Positions 31,881 to 45,040 of a stretch of 64,000 bases of DNA are shown in pieces. This stretch comes from Isoperla grammatica (lineage: Eukaryota; Arthropoda; Insecta; Plecoptera; Perlodidae): positions 26,030,303 through 26,094,302 of the forward strand of contig OX246738.1 in assembly GCA_945910005.1 (NCBI GenBank), in the 5' to 3' direction. The position numbers and the translations under genes are program-made. Under the pieces are notes generated by a model, which was not told where the DNA came from, searched no databases, and was given only the letters and a program-made list of their open reading frames with translations. How positions within the stretch are numbered: the first letter of the stretch is position 1; each line of letters begins with the position of its first letter.

Positions 31881-34800
31881 TTTCCCCGGCGAATATTGTA
31901 TCTCCCGTTCACACGGCTACCACGACACGACGCCATGCACACACACACACACGAACCACATAGAAAACAAATGTGAAATGTTTTGGCACTGGCGCGAGCG
32001 AGCAGCCCCCAGATGGTTCGCCACCGCGCGCATCGATTGGTGGTGACGTCATACCGTCGACCAATCCGGTGTCTCGACGGTCGGAAGACGTCAGTCAGCT
32101 GGCGCACACCCGGTGGAAGGGGTGGCAGTGACACGCTCACTCGCTTGCTTGCTCGCTCCGAGCACACGCACAACGCGAGCAAGGTACCGACCATGGTTGA
32201 GAGGTGGCGCAAAGGTCAAGTGCGGTGATAATATATGCTCGCATGAAATGCAAATTATTGTGCAACTCTTTTATCTGACTCAAGCTACCTGCCACCCCAT
32301 GTCGTGTTTCAGTATTCACATTGTTGACATAGAGAAGTAGGTGGAGAAGTAGGGATAAGGCCTACAACTCGTTGACGAACTAATCTGTTACAAACATGAC
32401 AAACACAGAGTCGAAGCCAAATGAATAAAACGTGAATATTACCAAATAATAATATAAAAGTATAAAAAAGAAAAACGTCGGACGTACGAATACGTTCTAA
32501 GGTTTTAGACGCTCACTTTTCAAAAATTCATCACGTCCATACCATTCAAAGAAATAAAATAAAAAGTAAATAAACTAACTCCATCCGTTACTTATACCGT
32601 ACGGGAAAGTGAGCTAAAATAGTAAAATAAATAGTGAATAATAAGGGAATAGTAGGTTAGGCCAAATAATAATATGTCTCAAGATGCTTGTGTTCTTCGG
32701 TCTACTAAAACGTTTCTGGGGTTTGAATTCAGCCTATATAATATATGCATATTATTGTTCCATTGCCTCCACTAGCAATCGATTCATAGTAGGAACATTC
32801 GCCACATTTAATTACCACAAGCCCCCCCCCCCCCCCCCCACAAAAAAAAAAACGGAAATTGGTTGCGCAATCTGGAACTCAAACAAGAAGTATATATATA
32901 ATAACAAATGAAAGCAACGATTAGTGACAGTTAAATTGTAATGAAGGCGCTACCCGCTACCCACTACCTCGGCCATGTTATATTTATAGAGGTAAACATG
33001 CTCGCGTTCTTATTGTGGTTAGTTATTTATGTCCCACACAAACAACACAAAATGTGTGCATACAACATTTCTTCGGAGAGGTATAAAAAAAGATGTTGAA
33101 TACAATAGTCTGAGAAATGAAATAAGAGTCTCAGCTATTAAAACCACGCATAATCAAAGGTGTTTAGTAATATTTTTACAACTCTACATCGTCCTTAAAA
33201 GTGGTAATTAACCAACATTTAGTACAATAAGAAATAAAAACCGGATCAACAAAATTTCAAATATTGCAATCATTACGCTTGTGATTTTAGGAACCATAAT
33301 TAGTTTTCACCGTGGAAACAACCAACGCGAGACCTGATTGGCGTGGTGAAAACAAGTTAGTAGTATGCCATGGCAACCAGGCTTCCCATTGGTTGAAAGT
33401 TTCCATGGTGAAAACAAATTAGTAGCCTACCAAATATTTCACACTACCGCGTCTAATTGGCTTTCAAAATAATAGCCGTAAGGAGAATTGATTCAGGAGA
33501 GCGCGCTTGTTAAAATCATGGCCACCTCTATCGTGAACTCGAGAGCGCATGGGTGAGTGAGTGAGTGAGTGAGTGAGTGATGGATAGATACTGCAACCCT
33601 TCACAAACATGGGAGCTAAAGCAATGTTTGATAGATAACGTTCTCTGCAGGGGCGGTTATGTCGGTAATGTTCTGATGAATGGGCGCTAGAAAGTCGTGC
33701 GATGCACACGACCATTGCGTTAGGCCTACAAGTTCAAGAACACAACCCCCAGAATGAGGTGCTTTATAGACATGGTGAATAAAACAACGCCATTCAACCA
33801 CGCAAATATGATTGAATCATGCCAACATACCGTCAGTGCGTACATACATGTGCGTGCGTTCACGCTATACGTCCCGTATGTGAAGGCCTATGCTGGCTAG
33901 ACCCAGCCACAAACAATGCAGGAAAACAGCCGTACACCACAGAGAAAGGCGATATTCACACACAAGACGCGTTTATCAATCAGTAGAACGAAGACTCCTA
34001 CAATTCATCTTTCAGGTATGGATCCCAAAGTATAGATCCCATTTTACCCCGCTTGACACCACAGACAAGTTAACAACGTACCCGTTTTTCTGGGATCATG
34101 CTCGTTGACTTTTTTCTGATACCACTGAAACACCATTATTGTTTTTACATTGACGTTTAACTCGAAATTAATATCGTAAACATCCCAAACGCCGTTCGAT
34201 ATTTTAGTTGCTCGCCGTTTAATTGTGACACAAAACACGATCAACCGTAGACTCGTGATCATTATGGTTGTATGTGCAATCAATCATGCTACAGTGATAA
34301 GTAATCACTCATTTTTAAGCTGGTTCCAAAATAATGAATAAACCATGATATTAATGGTTACTTCCAAATCTCAAATGAATTACGTTACACGCAAAGTACA
34401 CATTGAGGAAAGCCATAGCTTGACTGATACCATATCCCCATGGCCATTTTTTTTTTTAGCCAACTATGCCGACCGCAAATACAGAAGTGGATGTGCATAA
34501 TGTGTAGGGTATTCCTGCTGGAACTAATAAACTGCACACACAACGATCAGTTCAAATTTCAAAATACAAGTAATGTACTTCGTTCAAACTATAATGAGCC
34601 CCGTATTGGATGAATTGATTCTACTGTAGTGCTGCACCACGCAAAAAGTAAAACTAATCGTAACGTTATTAATTCTTGGCTGTCGGGTGTCGCCGCGTCC
34701 ATAACCTGACGTTTCGGACTAATTTCATTGTACATCTTCAGAGAACTTGAAGAGACAGTCACTGGGAGAACCTACTCGATCCAGCTCTACCCAGCGACAG

Positions 34801-35700
34801 TTCGACAGTCGATGGGTAGAGCTGGATCGAGTAGGTTCTCCCAGTGACTCTTCAAGTTATCTGAAGATGGGCTATGTCCGAAACACGCGGCGACACCCGA
34901 CAGCCAAGAATTAATAATAGTGACTCGGGCCGCGAAAGCCTACAACAAGTTTTAATCGTAACGTGTTGGTAATCGATTTTTCACTGTCGATGTAATCGAA
35001 CACATTAATTATGTATACAGCGTCGTCGCATAACGCCACGGCTTGCAATTGTTTTGTCACTCTGAAAGCACCGAAGCAATAGGTACTCGAACATTACGTC
35101 ATTATGCACGGCTAATCGCTAAACAGAAGCTGCAAGCAGCTACTTAGAAAAGGTTATCGAGTGGGGGGTGGTGGTTGCAAATGCACATACAGCGCTTCGT
35201 CATCACCTGGGCATTGATCATCAGCCTCGTCGGCCTCGTTTTCATATTCATTATTCATACAGAGTTGTCATGTTGCAACATTGACTGCGACGAAATGTTG
35301 ATGAATATTTGATAAAAGATTAAGATCTGGGGGTTACCGTGATTCCAAAGGTCCGCATAAACGCGCAAGGGTTTAGGTTTAACCGGTATTAACAAGTGTC
35401 GGCAAAATGACTCAACCCCGACCACGAACGTGTCAATTATTGTAATTAATTAATTCATTCAATCATTAATTCATTCATTATTAAATACATATATTTACCC
35501 CCAATTCTTTGATTTTGTATTGTTACTGTTTATTTAATTTCGTTAGGAAAATTGTTTTGAAAAAGTCAAATGTAATTCTAACGAAACGTCAATTGTAAGA
35601 AATAAAATGCATTTAAATATTTATTTGTACACGGATTAAGCCCAAGAATGGCTAATATTAATGAATCTCGTCCGCGAAAGCCTTCACAATTTATACATGT
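31881..35700. other. Non-coding stretch with hairpin elements
   Basis: Includes (CA)n at 31938-31952, poly-C at about 32822-32839, (GAGT)n at 33551-33580, an imperfect inverted repeat of TTAGTTTTCACCGTGGAAAC with GTTTCCATGGTGAAAACAAA (about 33300-33425), and the 34667-34918 hairpin. No protein gene recognised. Confidence 0.5.
34667..34918. mobile_element. Large near-perfect palindrome with CTGAAGA...GAAAC in both arms
   Basis: Arms of about 110-120 bp (left starts TTATTAATTCTTGGCTGTCG) meet at a short centre near 34791-34806. Outer and inner parts both pair: AACTTGAAGAG...CTCTTCAAGTT and CTACTCGATCCAGCTCTACC with its complement. Each arm, read inward-out, has CTGAAGA followed after 11-19 bases by GAAAC (plus strand 34861-34884; minus strand 34741-34711). 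No coding capacity. Foldback-type non-autonomous element. Confidence 0.75.
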
Positions 35701-36084
35701 ATATATGTCATTTTCACGACGTACTCAAATGATGTCATGATGTCATGACGTCAGCTTCTTTGTCGACTCTTACGACATGTAGAGCTACCCTGGGCCTAAC
35801 ATATACCGGGGCCAAACGGGGGAAGAGATTGAGGCTTGATACTTGACTATTGAGACAAGTATCGACTGGACAAGACCTGGTTATGGCTGATACATTTGAC
35901 ACATGACTGATGGTCGCTTTTGAAAATACAATGATATACATCTGTAGGGTATACAAAATTAAAACACACACATCAAGAAAATACTGAAGACTGCGATGCT
36001 ATACATTGGGGTAGAATTGAAAACTTACATTTTTTGTATACATTTCTTTGCCACCACCGCGGATAAAATGTTTCCAGTGTTGGT

Positions 36085-36130
36085 CCGATCACGAGATTCG
36101 AATCTCATCACTTACTGGCCAGGCCATATG
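36085..36130 (-). repeat. tRNA-like fragment
   Basis: The minus strand contains GGCCTGGCCAGTAAGTGATG followed by GAGATTCGAATCTC, a self-complementary T-arm/B-box-like segment. No full tRNA fold can be drawn. Probably a SINE remnant. Confidence 0.4.
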
Positions 36131-36884
36131 CCGTGAAATGTTTTCGAAAAATGTTTTCTGCGCTGACACACGGAGCCAAGGCCGTCTAGATATATCGCTT
36201 CACGAAGGCCCCGATGGAGCCCTTACAGCACACAGTTGCTATGGAATTGTTTGGAGTGCTTTATAAAATGTTTCTAAAATCAAGATTTTCTAAAACTTTG
36301 TTGGAAAAATGTTTTAAATGTGTCATCAACTTGGAAACTTAAATAGCACACCATAACAATGTAGGCTAGTCCAACGAAATAAATTTTTAATGAGTGTAGA
36401 AGAAAACTTATTTCCTACACATTTTACGTACGTTAAAGTACAGGATGTTCATTCTATAAAACAGCTACAGGCCCGAATACACCACACACCACTGGTTTTA
36501 ATCTTAAAATTGTCGATCTATCAATAGAAAGCAAATACAGACAGACGACGGTCCGGCTAGGTGGAGAAAGGGTAAGAATTACGACGATGTAACGGACTTG
36601 TAGGCCTCAATTCGTGGCAACAACCGTTAGTACACAGAACAGAACAGCAAGAATGTATCTACAAGTAATTAACCCAATAGATGTAATGAGTGACAAGTGA
36701 GATTCACACACACACACACGTTGGGAATGCCAACATTCACGGACGATGACATTTTGACGACGAGATAACATCAACGATCGCACATTTGGACAGCTTGGGA
36801 AGAATTGAGCAACGATCTGGCTTGAAGGGAAAACCCCCGCACGCTCCTGTGACTTTCCACTAACATACTCAATGATTTGGATTG

Positions 36885-37100
36885 TCAAACAATACGCGAG
36901 ACTCGTAATTCGGGAGGTCGCCGGTTCGAGTCCGGTCACCGGCCATTATAATTGAAGGAGTTTTACGAGTCCGGTCATTCCCAATTATAATTGAGGGAAT
37001 TTCACGAGTCCGGTCACTGGAAATCTTAACTGAAGGGGTTTTCCTTGAGTTTCCCTCGGTCACAAGGCGGATACTGGGATGTGGGATTGAGACTTGAGAA
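36885..37100 (+). mobile_element. tRNA-derived SINE-like copy S1
   Basis: Contains ATTCGGGAGGTCGCCGGTTC with B-box GGTTCGAGTCC, then CACCGGC, an internal short tandem CGAGTCCGGTCAYT and the tail word TGGGATTGAG shared with S2, S4 and S5. The minus-strand reading gives the familiar spurious translation GDRTRTGDLPNYESR. No acceptor stem closes, so it is not a tRNA gene. Confidence 0.6.
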
Positions 37101-37690
37101 TGAGACAGATATCCGGCATCTACCTTTGCACGAACAAAATACAGCTGTCCTTTAAATACTAACAATTCAGCGGGCAGGTTAGACCCAAAATTATGTTCAT
37201 AAGGTGAGGGCATGTTTTTGTTGAACAGGAGAGACTTAATGTGCGGAATTCCTTAATGTAACCTAACACGTGAATAAAATTCACAGTAAATTATAGTAAT
37301 TTTATCATTATCGCTGGTTTTAGTTAAATTAAAACTACATTTCAATGAAAAATTAAATATAGTACAAAATCATATTTAATCAAAGATATATTATAACATC
37401 TTCTAGTTGACGGCTAATTCTAAGCCTACAAAACTAATACTATAATAAGATCAATAGAACTAAATGCGTCATCTGAAGAGGGGCACGTCAGGTAAAATTG
37501 GTGCGCACCCTACAGTGCCTGTACAGAAGGATGTATCCCAGGGCAAAATGAACATGCTTTTAGTTTAGCACTATTTTGGTACCGTAAATGCACTAATGTG
37601 GTATCGTAACACTAAACACTAGATTAAACCAGTTTTAATTATTGATTGTTACGGCTTTTCCTTATGGAACTAAATAAATAAAAAAAAATC

Positions 37691-38021
37691 ACATTTAGAG
37701 TCTACCCACTCAGTAGGCTAATGAAACTGATTTTCAGTGGGGGACTTTAATTTAAAGCAACTAAACCAACCCTGTAGGTTCCGAACGCCATCGACGAGTG
37801 AGTGATAACCAATCAAAGATCGATATTTCAAATACGAAACATATGAATCAGTGATTGGACAGTGCGAACACCTGCGGACAAATGTCAGAATCAACAAGGC
37901 CGATTCAGAACAACCATTGAATGGAACAACTTTGAATTTGTTGAGTGCTTCGTTGCTAGGGCGGCTCCAAGTCACCGTTTACCTACTTATTCTTAACTCA
38001 AGAAGTAATGGAACTGAATCC
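37691..38021. repeat. Dispersed repeat R1, copy 2
   Basis: Second copy of the repeat at 24196-24507, same orientation, with a few substitutions, a 3-bp in-frame deletion (TDSYDVSY to TDSYVSY on the minus strand) and 16 extra bases near 37907-37925. It runs into unrelated sequence where copy 1 continues into a tRNA-like tail. A short reverse-complement match (GAGTGGGTAGACTTT) recurs at 42583. Confidence 0.85.
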
Positions 38022-38129
38022 TTAATTGAAGAATTAATTAAAGAATGCATTAAAAGAATTTGTAGTTCATTAATTAATTAGTAAGTTTAAGTATTATAAT
38101 GCCTGTATAACGGATATCTTATTACCGAT

Positions 38130-38275
38130 AAAGATATAGCTCAGCGGTAAGACGCAAGAGTCTAATTCGGGAGGTCACCGGTTTGATTCCGGCCACCGGC
38201 AATCCTGACAGAAAGTTAACACCGAGGTATTCCTCAGTGGTAAAGACAAATGATGGGATTGAGTCAGTCCTATAC
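38130..38275 (+). mobile_element. tRNA-derived SINE-like copy S2
   Basis: Best preserved copy. A-box ATAGCTCAGCGGTAAGACGC, then GAGTCTAATTCGGGAGGTC (tRNA-Arg-like anticodon region), then CACCGGTTTGATTCCGGCC with B-box, then CACCGGCAATCCTGAC and the tail TGGGATTGAG. The T-arm nearly pairs. The acceptor stem is missing, so the copy is a SINE head, not a tRNA gene. Confidence 0.65.
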
Positions 38276-39574
38276 TAACAACCCTCAGACATTCCTTACC
38301 AACTATCGAAACACCCTAAGATACTTGTAAACCTAGCCTAGTTAGTCACCCAAGTACGTTGCCAGGCAGCGCAAGATGCAACCGGTCTGGGTTATACGGA
38401 ATAATAGGGGGAGTAGCTTTTCAACCGGCTATAACCGCCTTAAACTTCTAGAATGAGGACCCTGAAGAGAAGCACAACCTCATTTCAAACTTTTTAAACC
38501 CAGATTTTAGTTCTTACGAAATTACGTCTGCAGTTTATTTATCACATTTTGCAGCAACACTAAAAACATAACGTTAGTTTCGGGGTAATCTCAATATCAA
38601 AACCGCGCGGAATTATTTTGTTTTCTTTTTTTTTTATAGTATCTTGAGAACGTTTCACAATATTCAAAAATTTAAAATGCGCGAATTGTGGTTTCGTAAA
38701 AACTAAAACCTAGATTTAAAAAATAAGAAATAATTAAAGTCATTACGGTTATTATTGGTAATGTAAAATAATTTACATTACTAACTCCCGGTAGCGATAA
38801 ACATATTTGAAACTTTTACAATCCAGTTTATTAGTTCTTATACGAAAGTAAAAAAAACATTAATTATGCGCGAGAGGGGGGGGGGGGGGGGGGGCTAGCA
38901 GGGAGCCCCCTGTCACCGTGTCATGTGTGGCTTGTCTTCAGATAGCAACTTGGGGACGGTGTTTCTCGTAACGAAGCGAGGCTAATCGAGATGATGTGTT
39001 GAGAGGCCAAGGTGGTGGAGGGAGGGGGGGGGGGGGGAGGGGGGCCGATGACACACCTTTTGGTTAACTGTTTCGCAATGATTGAATCTATTCTCGTCAC
39101 GTATTTATCAGTATAATCATAAGGCACGGCTAGAAAACGTTGAACAAATTGAAGTTTTGCAGGAATGCACTTCATTCGCAATTTTCACAATGCTTGGATA
39201 GACGGATTATACAAAATAAACCCTGCATTATGTACGTCAACACGCGCTCCCATGAGTGTGCACAGGCGTGACGAGAGGTCACAATCACGGCACCTGTGTA
39301 AACATGGGTCACGCTTCGGCTTCCAGCCAAGATCAACAGGATCATAATCCAGGACACCCCAACTGCCGCACAACTAGAGAGGAAGCTCAATTTATAGGGT
39401 AAAATAAATACAATATTTTAATCATAGCTCATTCTCGAACATCACGATCCCATCTGAAGGTATTTTGAAACAGTAGAGGATTTTTATTATTGACGTTCAA
39501 AAACGAAAAATAAAAAAATACTGCATATGTCTAATCGCAGAAAATAATTGCAACTCTTTTTGATCAAGGTGTCT

Positions 39575-39605
<31 letters not shown>

Positions 39606-40870
39606 TAATGTTAATAATAACAATAATTAGTTAACAATTACCATGTTGTTCTGATGTATTATTGTTGTGTGTTGTTGATGTAGTTGGCAAAACAAAGTAA
39701 TCAATTGCGCTGTAGTCAAATGTACCAACATTCCGGCATGTTAATTTCCTGACGTCGATATTACTGTTTCCGCTGTGCAGGTTGGAACCGATGCAGTGTC
39801 CGCGTGCTCATGTACAGTACAGGAACGCACAGCTGTGATTAGAACGAGTTGCGTTCTGCTCCGTCAGTCGGCCAAGTGTCAAGACGCGTGACAGAGGAGG
39901 AGGAGAGGCCGCCTGGAGAGTGCAGGACGGGGGGATGCTGGCTGGAGTGACGCCCGCCGGATTTCCGCCCTGTGGGGCCGTCGCCAGCTGTCGCGTACGG
40001 CGCGTGCCATGCAAGGAGCGGCTGCTGCAGGGACCCCTCCAAGACGTCTTCTCCTCACACCAACACTAATCGCGTCGTCACCAGGCATTAGTTACACTCG
40101 GGTCCCCGGCCCCAGCCCCGCGACACGGATACCCCCAGTTTACACACACGGGTGACCGTCCACGCGAACCGAAATCCTACCGCGATGCGATGGTCATCGA
40201 CGACTGACTCATGGCAATTTAGCGATCGGTATTTGAATTGGGGCTCGTTGGTTGGCCACGAATCACCATAGTCTGTGACGAAAGCATCTGTACGGTTGTT
40301 TCGGGACTAGTATACAAACAGTATTATAATTATACAGCACGTTTACCACCAAGCCCAGATAGAATAGTAACTTGATAGGAAAATTAACTAATAGAGGACC
40401 GTGAAAGCCATTTACCTAGACCTAAACACAACATCCATCTAAAAGCCATTTTCAAAATCGAATACGAAATTGTTTTTCACAATATCCCAACAAACAACTC
40501 TGCATCCACCATTTGGATTGTGACGTGAATAGGCCTATAGACTACAACGTATCTATTACCGGACCCTCAGGGTATGGCAAGGTCAATAGACTAACAAATA
40601 TTAGTATGCCTACATATATAGCTTGGGAAGGAACAGTTTGCTCGCTGTAAGGACTATTCACAAAGCTGCGGCTGCTTTCATGTTCGGTATTTAAATTTAA
40701 GAAAAACAATAATAAAGCACAAAACAAAAATAGTACACATAAATATAGCAATATATAAAGATAATACTAGAGCATCAATACAAAGTACAATAGTACAATA
40801 AAACATTAAAATTGCAAATACGAGACGAGTGTGAAAAAAAACATGAGCATAACACGTGACACAGCTTACA
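38276..40870. other. Non-coding stretch with poly-G runs and a trinucleotide repeat
   Basis: G runs at 38876-38894 and about 39024-39037, and (GAC)n at about 39576-39605. A GC-rich block at 39880-40090 reads in several frames on the minus strand as Pro/Arg/Ala-rich peptides without a domain. 40190-40300 is related to 46240-46390 (GGGGCTCG..GGTTGGC.ACGAATCA, then GACG.AAGCATC). No gene recognised. Confidence 0.5.
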
Positions 40871-40872
40871 AT

Positions 40873-41150
40873 AATTAACACATGAAACGGAGTTTATGAT
40901 TTTATTATATTTAACTAGTTAATTTAAATCAGATTTGATCCAGCATCAAAGTAGCCATCGATCAGCCCTCTGCCCAAGTCGCCGCGGTCATAACAAAATG
41001 GATTTCACGATAATTAACACAGGAAACGGGGCTTATGATTTTATTATATTTAACTAGTTAATTTAAATCAGATTTGATCCAGCATCAAAGTAGCCATCGA
41101 TCAGCCCTCTGCCCAAGTCGCCGCGGTCATAATAAAATGGATTTCACGAA
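40873..41150. repeat. 139-bp tandem duplication
   Basis: Two nearly identical 139-bp units, each with ACTAGTTAATTTAAATCAGA, CATCGATCAGCCCTCTGCCC and AAAATGGATTTCACGA. The near-identity indicates a recent duplication. No open frame of note. Confidence 0.85.
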
Positions 41151-41640
41151 AACCTGCTTTGTGAATTCTCATTATGTAAACATTGAGAAGAATGTTTTTA
41201 TTATATTGATAAGAGCCCGAGTGATTTAAATTATTGATATTTGGGCTTAACAAAATCAAACACACCCTTGATAGAGTATTGAGAAGTATAGGAAAATACG
41301 TCGCGCCGTGAACTATCCAGGAAAATGATAATGAACAGGCTGAAATTAATTTTTCCCCGCACAAATGTGTGTGTACATAAAAATTGATTAACAATATGAA
41401 AGGTAGCTTCGAACACGACAATGGGATGTGCTAGAAAACAAAAACGTGCAGTCACCATGGGAACAATGGGACCTGCCTGGCGAGGGATGGAATGATTGAC
41501 AGCCAGCTCTTGTCACGCTACGACGGTTATCAATGTTATTTGCTTGCGGACAATGTTGGAATCACTCATGTTGTGGGATGTCGCTCGTGCAATGTTGTCG
41601 GTACTGCAAGTGCAACCCTTTACCAACAGAGTGATGTTTA

Positions 41641-41774
41641 CCTAGTAATTGGACTATACACTGTTCCTTGTCAAGATAAAAACAATTAAAACCGCTGGCA
41701 TTGGATTATTGGGAGTTTTAATTGTTTTTATCTTGACAAGGAACAGTGTAGGCCTATATAGTCCAATTACTAGG
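41641..41774. repeat. Hairpin with a TAGGCCTA insertion in one arm
   Basis: The left arm CCTAGTAATTGGACTATACA ... AACAATTAAAAC pairs with the right arm over about 55 bp. The only sizeable difference is an extra TAGGCCTA at 41749-41756: one arm reads GGACTATA-CACTG, the other GGACTATA-TAGGCCTA-CACTG. The loop is about 25 bp. Foldback element or inverted duplication. Confidence 0.85.
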
Positions 41775-42790
41775 TCTTAAATAACGTTTTTACCTGTTCT
41801 ACTATGTTTCCGTTTTAATTAATTATAAGCAACACGTTGCACGGGGGTAGTCAATGGCATAACCTCGTGGCTGGTTTACGATTGAATTATTTTATTTCGT
41901 CATCATACAACCAGTCCATATGATTCCCGACATAGCTTTTAGGGAATTTTCTCGTGCAGATTCAAATGATGTAAGGTAACAAATTAACAGCTGAACCCTA
42001 TGTCCATCCTCCCTTCCAAAACATCCACAATCTTCCAACGTGTGGCATCTGGTACAACGCTAAGTGATGAAGGTAGAAATTGCAAATTTTGACTTAAAAA
42101 AAAAAAAAGTGGATACGTTGCCAAAATTAATGCCATGGCCGCCACAAGATTAGTGCAGAAGTAGTACCCACCCACCGCTTCTGTAAAAATTATATTATAC
42201 CCAATCTATTGTACGCAAGTCACATATTAAATTACATATCACGATACAAGTGATTTTTAGTGCGATAACAGATACAAGTCAAAGAGTTTTCTGGATTTTC
42301 CTTTCGAATATGTTTTGTTGGTAAGCAAGTATTCGAGACGCACCAATCGGTACAGTCCAAGCATGTTAGCAGATGAGTTTGAGCTTGATGTTGGAGAGCT
42401 TGTACTTGTAGGCCTATATCTGGTACCGATATGGCTGCCTCCTCCAAATGAATCAAGTCGTAAAGATGTTGTATTAGTATTGAGTCGCCATCTTGGAAAT
42501 GTACTAATAGTTGTATTTTTATTAACTCATTTACAAAGCACTTATTTATAAAATAAAAACCTGAATATCAGTTCTTTTAACTGAGTGGGTAGACTTTCCT
42601 ACATTTTATTAATCAATTTATCAATTTATTTTGGTCCTGTTTCCGTATTAGTTTGCGAATGTATCAGTGACATAGACAAAGAAAAAATATATGGAAAGTA
42701 AGTAAATCGCGCTGATTCACTATCTTGGAAGGTGCGGTACTACAGTTCTACAGACTAATGACAGACTAATTATAGACTACTGGTTGCATT

Positions 42791-43175
42791 GTTCGGGCTT
42801 ACCGTTTCATCGACACCTTAGTTTCCTCGACAGAGTTGGGAGTTGTATACGGTACCTATCCTGAAAACATTTGCCGGTGCGCACACTGACGCAACCTCAT
42901 TTCGCGTGTATGCCAATATGGCCGCTAAAATAGTGGAAGAAAATAAACTATTATGGGGAGGAGTTATCATCTTTATTGTTAAATCATCAATGGCGCAGAT
43001 GAGGAGGTTAGGTTATGTTAGGTTGGGTTATTAGGTGTATACTCCGTAAATAACAATAACCTGGATCACGGGAAATGAGGATGCGTCAGTGTGCACCGGT
43101 AAATGTTTTCAGGATAGGTACTACTCCCAACTCTGTCGAGGAAACGAAGGTGTCGATGAAACTGTGGTCCCGAAC
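42791..43175. repeat. 385-bp inverted repeat
   Basis: Arms starting GTTCGGGCTTACCGTTTCAT and ending with ATGAAACTGTGGTCCCGAAC enclose a centre of about 200 bp. Shared arm motifs are CTCGACAGAGTTGGGAG, TATCCTGAAAACATTT and CCGGTGCGCACACTGACGCA. The centre includes GGTTAGGTTATGTTAGGTTG. No coding capacity. Confidence 0.75.
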
Positions 43176-43377
43176 GTCTCGTACATTATTGTCTACGAAA
43201 AGAAGTGTCGATGAAACGACGCGGCCCCCAAATGCAAAGAAAAACAACACGGAGAATGAGAAAAATTCACAGGTCCCCCATCTTGAAAACCAGATGAATA
43301 ATATTAATTTCTAAATCGTTTATGTATTTGGGGATTTTCTCGATATAATTACATCATGCGAATATTAATAAATACAA

Positions 43378-43427
43378 TAATAATAATAATAATAAGTATA
43401 ATAATAATAATAATAATAATAATAATT

Positions 43428-43457
<30 letters not shown>
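43378..43457. repeat. (ATA)n microsatellite
   Basis: AATAATAAT repeats with minor interruptions over about 80 bp; a C run follows at about 43510-43527. Confidence 0.9.
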
Positions 43458-43458
<1 letters not shown>

Positions 43459-43569
43459 TAATAAAAAATGTTCGTTGGAACACACCATGCAGCTTAACTG
43501 ATGTGGCGCCCCCCCCCCCCCCCCCCCACGATCACTGTTAGTATTCACCTTTATGACTAAGGAAGAACT

Positions 43570-43655
43570 AACTTCAGTCAGGATTGCCGGTGTGACCGGT
43601 ATGAAACCGGCAACCTCCCGAATGACAGTCGGGCGTCTTATACGCGCTGAATGAT
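43570..43655 (-). mobile_element. tRNA-derived SINE-like copy S3
   Basis: The minus strand reads GTATAAGACGCCCGACTGTC, ATTCGGGAGGTTGCCGGTTT, then CATACCGGTCACACCGGCAA and TCCTGACTGAA, matching S2. The B-box is GGTTTCATACC. Only copy found in reverse orientation. Confidence 0.6.
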
Positions 43656-44498
43656 TTACACGGCCCAATGATAGCGTAACTGAAAAACAAACCTCGCTCT
43701 AGTTATAAATGTAAGGTTGCAAGTAACTTCGTTTTCTCACGGACTTGGCCAACCCTGCGGACGAGTCGACTGTACGGGGCTGAAGTTACCGTCTTGCACA
43801 AGTCTCAACACCCAATAACTTATGGTATCACTAGATAGTAGCCATAGCCACCCAATCCAACATTACTACAAACAATAGTTTCTAGTACGCAACAAATGGT
43901 AATAATTTTCTACAGTAGCTTTTTGAACAAGTCGTCTGGTTCTGCTACACATGCACCTACACTACCATCTTGCAACACGTTCACACCCGTAATGTTAGCA
44001 ACAATATACAGCAAACATAGAGATGAACACCATGCAGACTATTTTAGAATAAAAAGAAATTCACTCCATCGCTGATACATCGACGCAGTTTAAAAAAAAA
44101 ATGCGCCCAACCAAACATTTCTAACCTTATAATAGTCGACGAGAATATGAGGACATCTCAATGTTCGTAACAGGAGTTATTTCATCAGCAATGCTCAGAT
44201 TAATTGCAAGGTCTATTCCTCAAGAGACTAACGCCGTTAATTATGTTTTCTAATTTATTTTACAATAGTCTTAACTCTTACTGAATTCCGAAGAATTTTT
44301 TCAACTTTTTTACCTGATAATATTATACATATTTGTTTTATTCAATAACCTAACCATTTTGTTTTGTATTATTCGTATGCAAAAATGTTAAAAGAGTCAT
44401 CAACTCAGGTAATTTTATGCACACTATGTAATATTGTATTGTTTATAATTTTGAAAAATTCTCATTAAAAAAAAGTTCTATCCAAATTCGATGCATAT

Positions 44499-44537
<39 letters not shown>

Positions 44538-45040
44538 GAATTAAATTTATTTAATTTCTTTTATCTAACTTCTTGTACATGGAACTGTCGGTATGAAAGT
44601 ATAGGCCTAGGCGTATACGTGTGAATCAAATTTCCAATTTAAGAAAGAAATAATTTAATATTTGTAAATTTCATTTCTAGAGGGAATAATACCACGTTTG
44701 AAAATCGAGGTTTAACGAATGGGCCTACACACGTGTCCTTGATACATGACAACAACACGAAGCACGACCTACGTCACATGCACAAGGCAAGTACCGGCAA
44801 TGCACTCACTGGCAGTAAGTCGCGTCGACCATCCTACAAGACAAACGGGCACTAACACGTTTGACCGACGTCACCGCTGGCCATGCATGCACGCGACCGA
44901 CCTGATCACAACGCCGACTGTACTTACTTACAGGCCGCATCGGGTTGGCATACGTTACACCCCAAAAGTTCCCAAAAATAATTGTCAGTTTCAAAATAAA
45001 TCTACGCTATCCTGGGAAAGTGCGGTGATGTCTGTCTTAC
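43656..45040. other. Non-coding stretch
   Basis: A/T-rich, with a (TTTA)n microsatellite at 44499-44538. No gene recognised. Confidence 0.5.

Noticed and set aside
36607..37213. Open frames reading TGLEPATSRI and GDRTRTGDLPNYESR
   Set aside because: These are the usual spurious translations of tRNA-derived SINE heads; the DNA matches copy S1.
42990..43030. Telomeric repeat tract
   Set aside because: Only a few imperfect TTAGG-type words; too short to be a telomere or a true interstitial tract.
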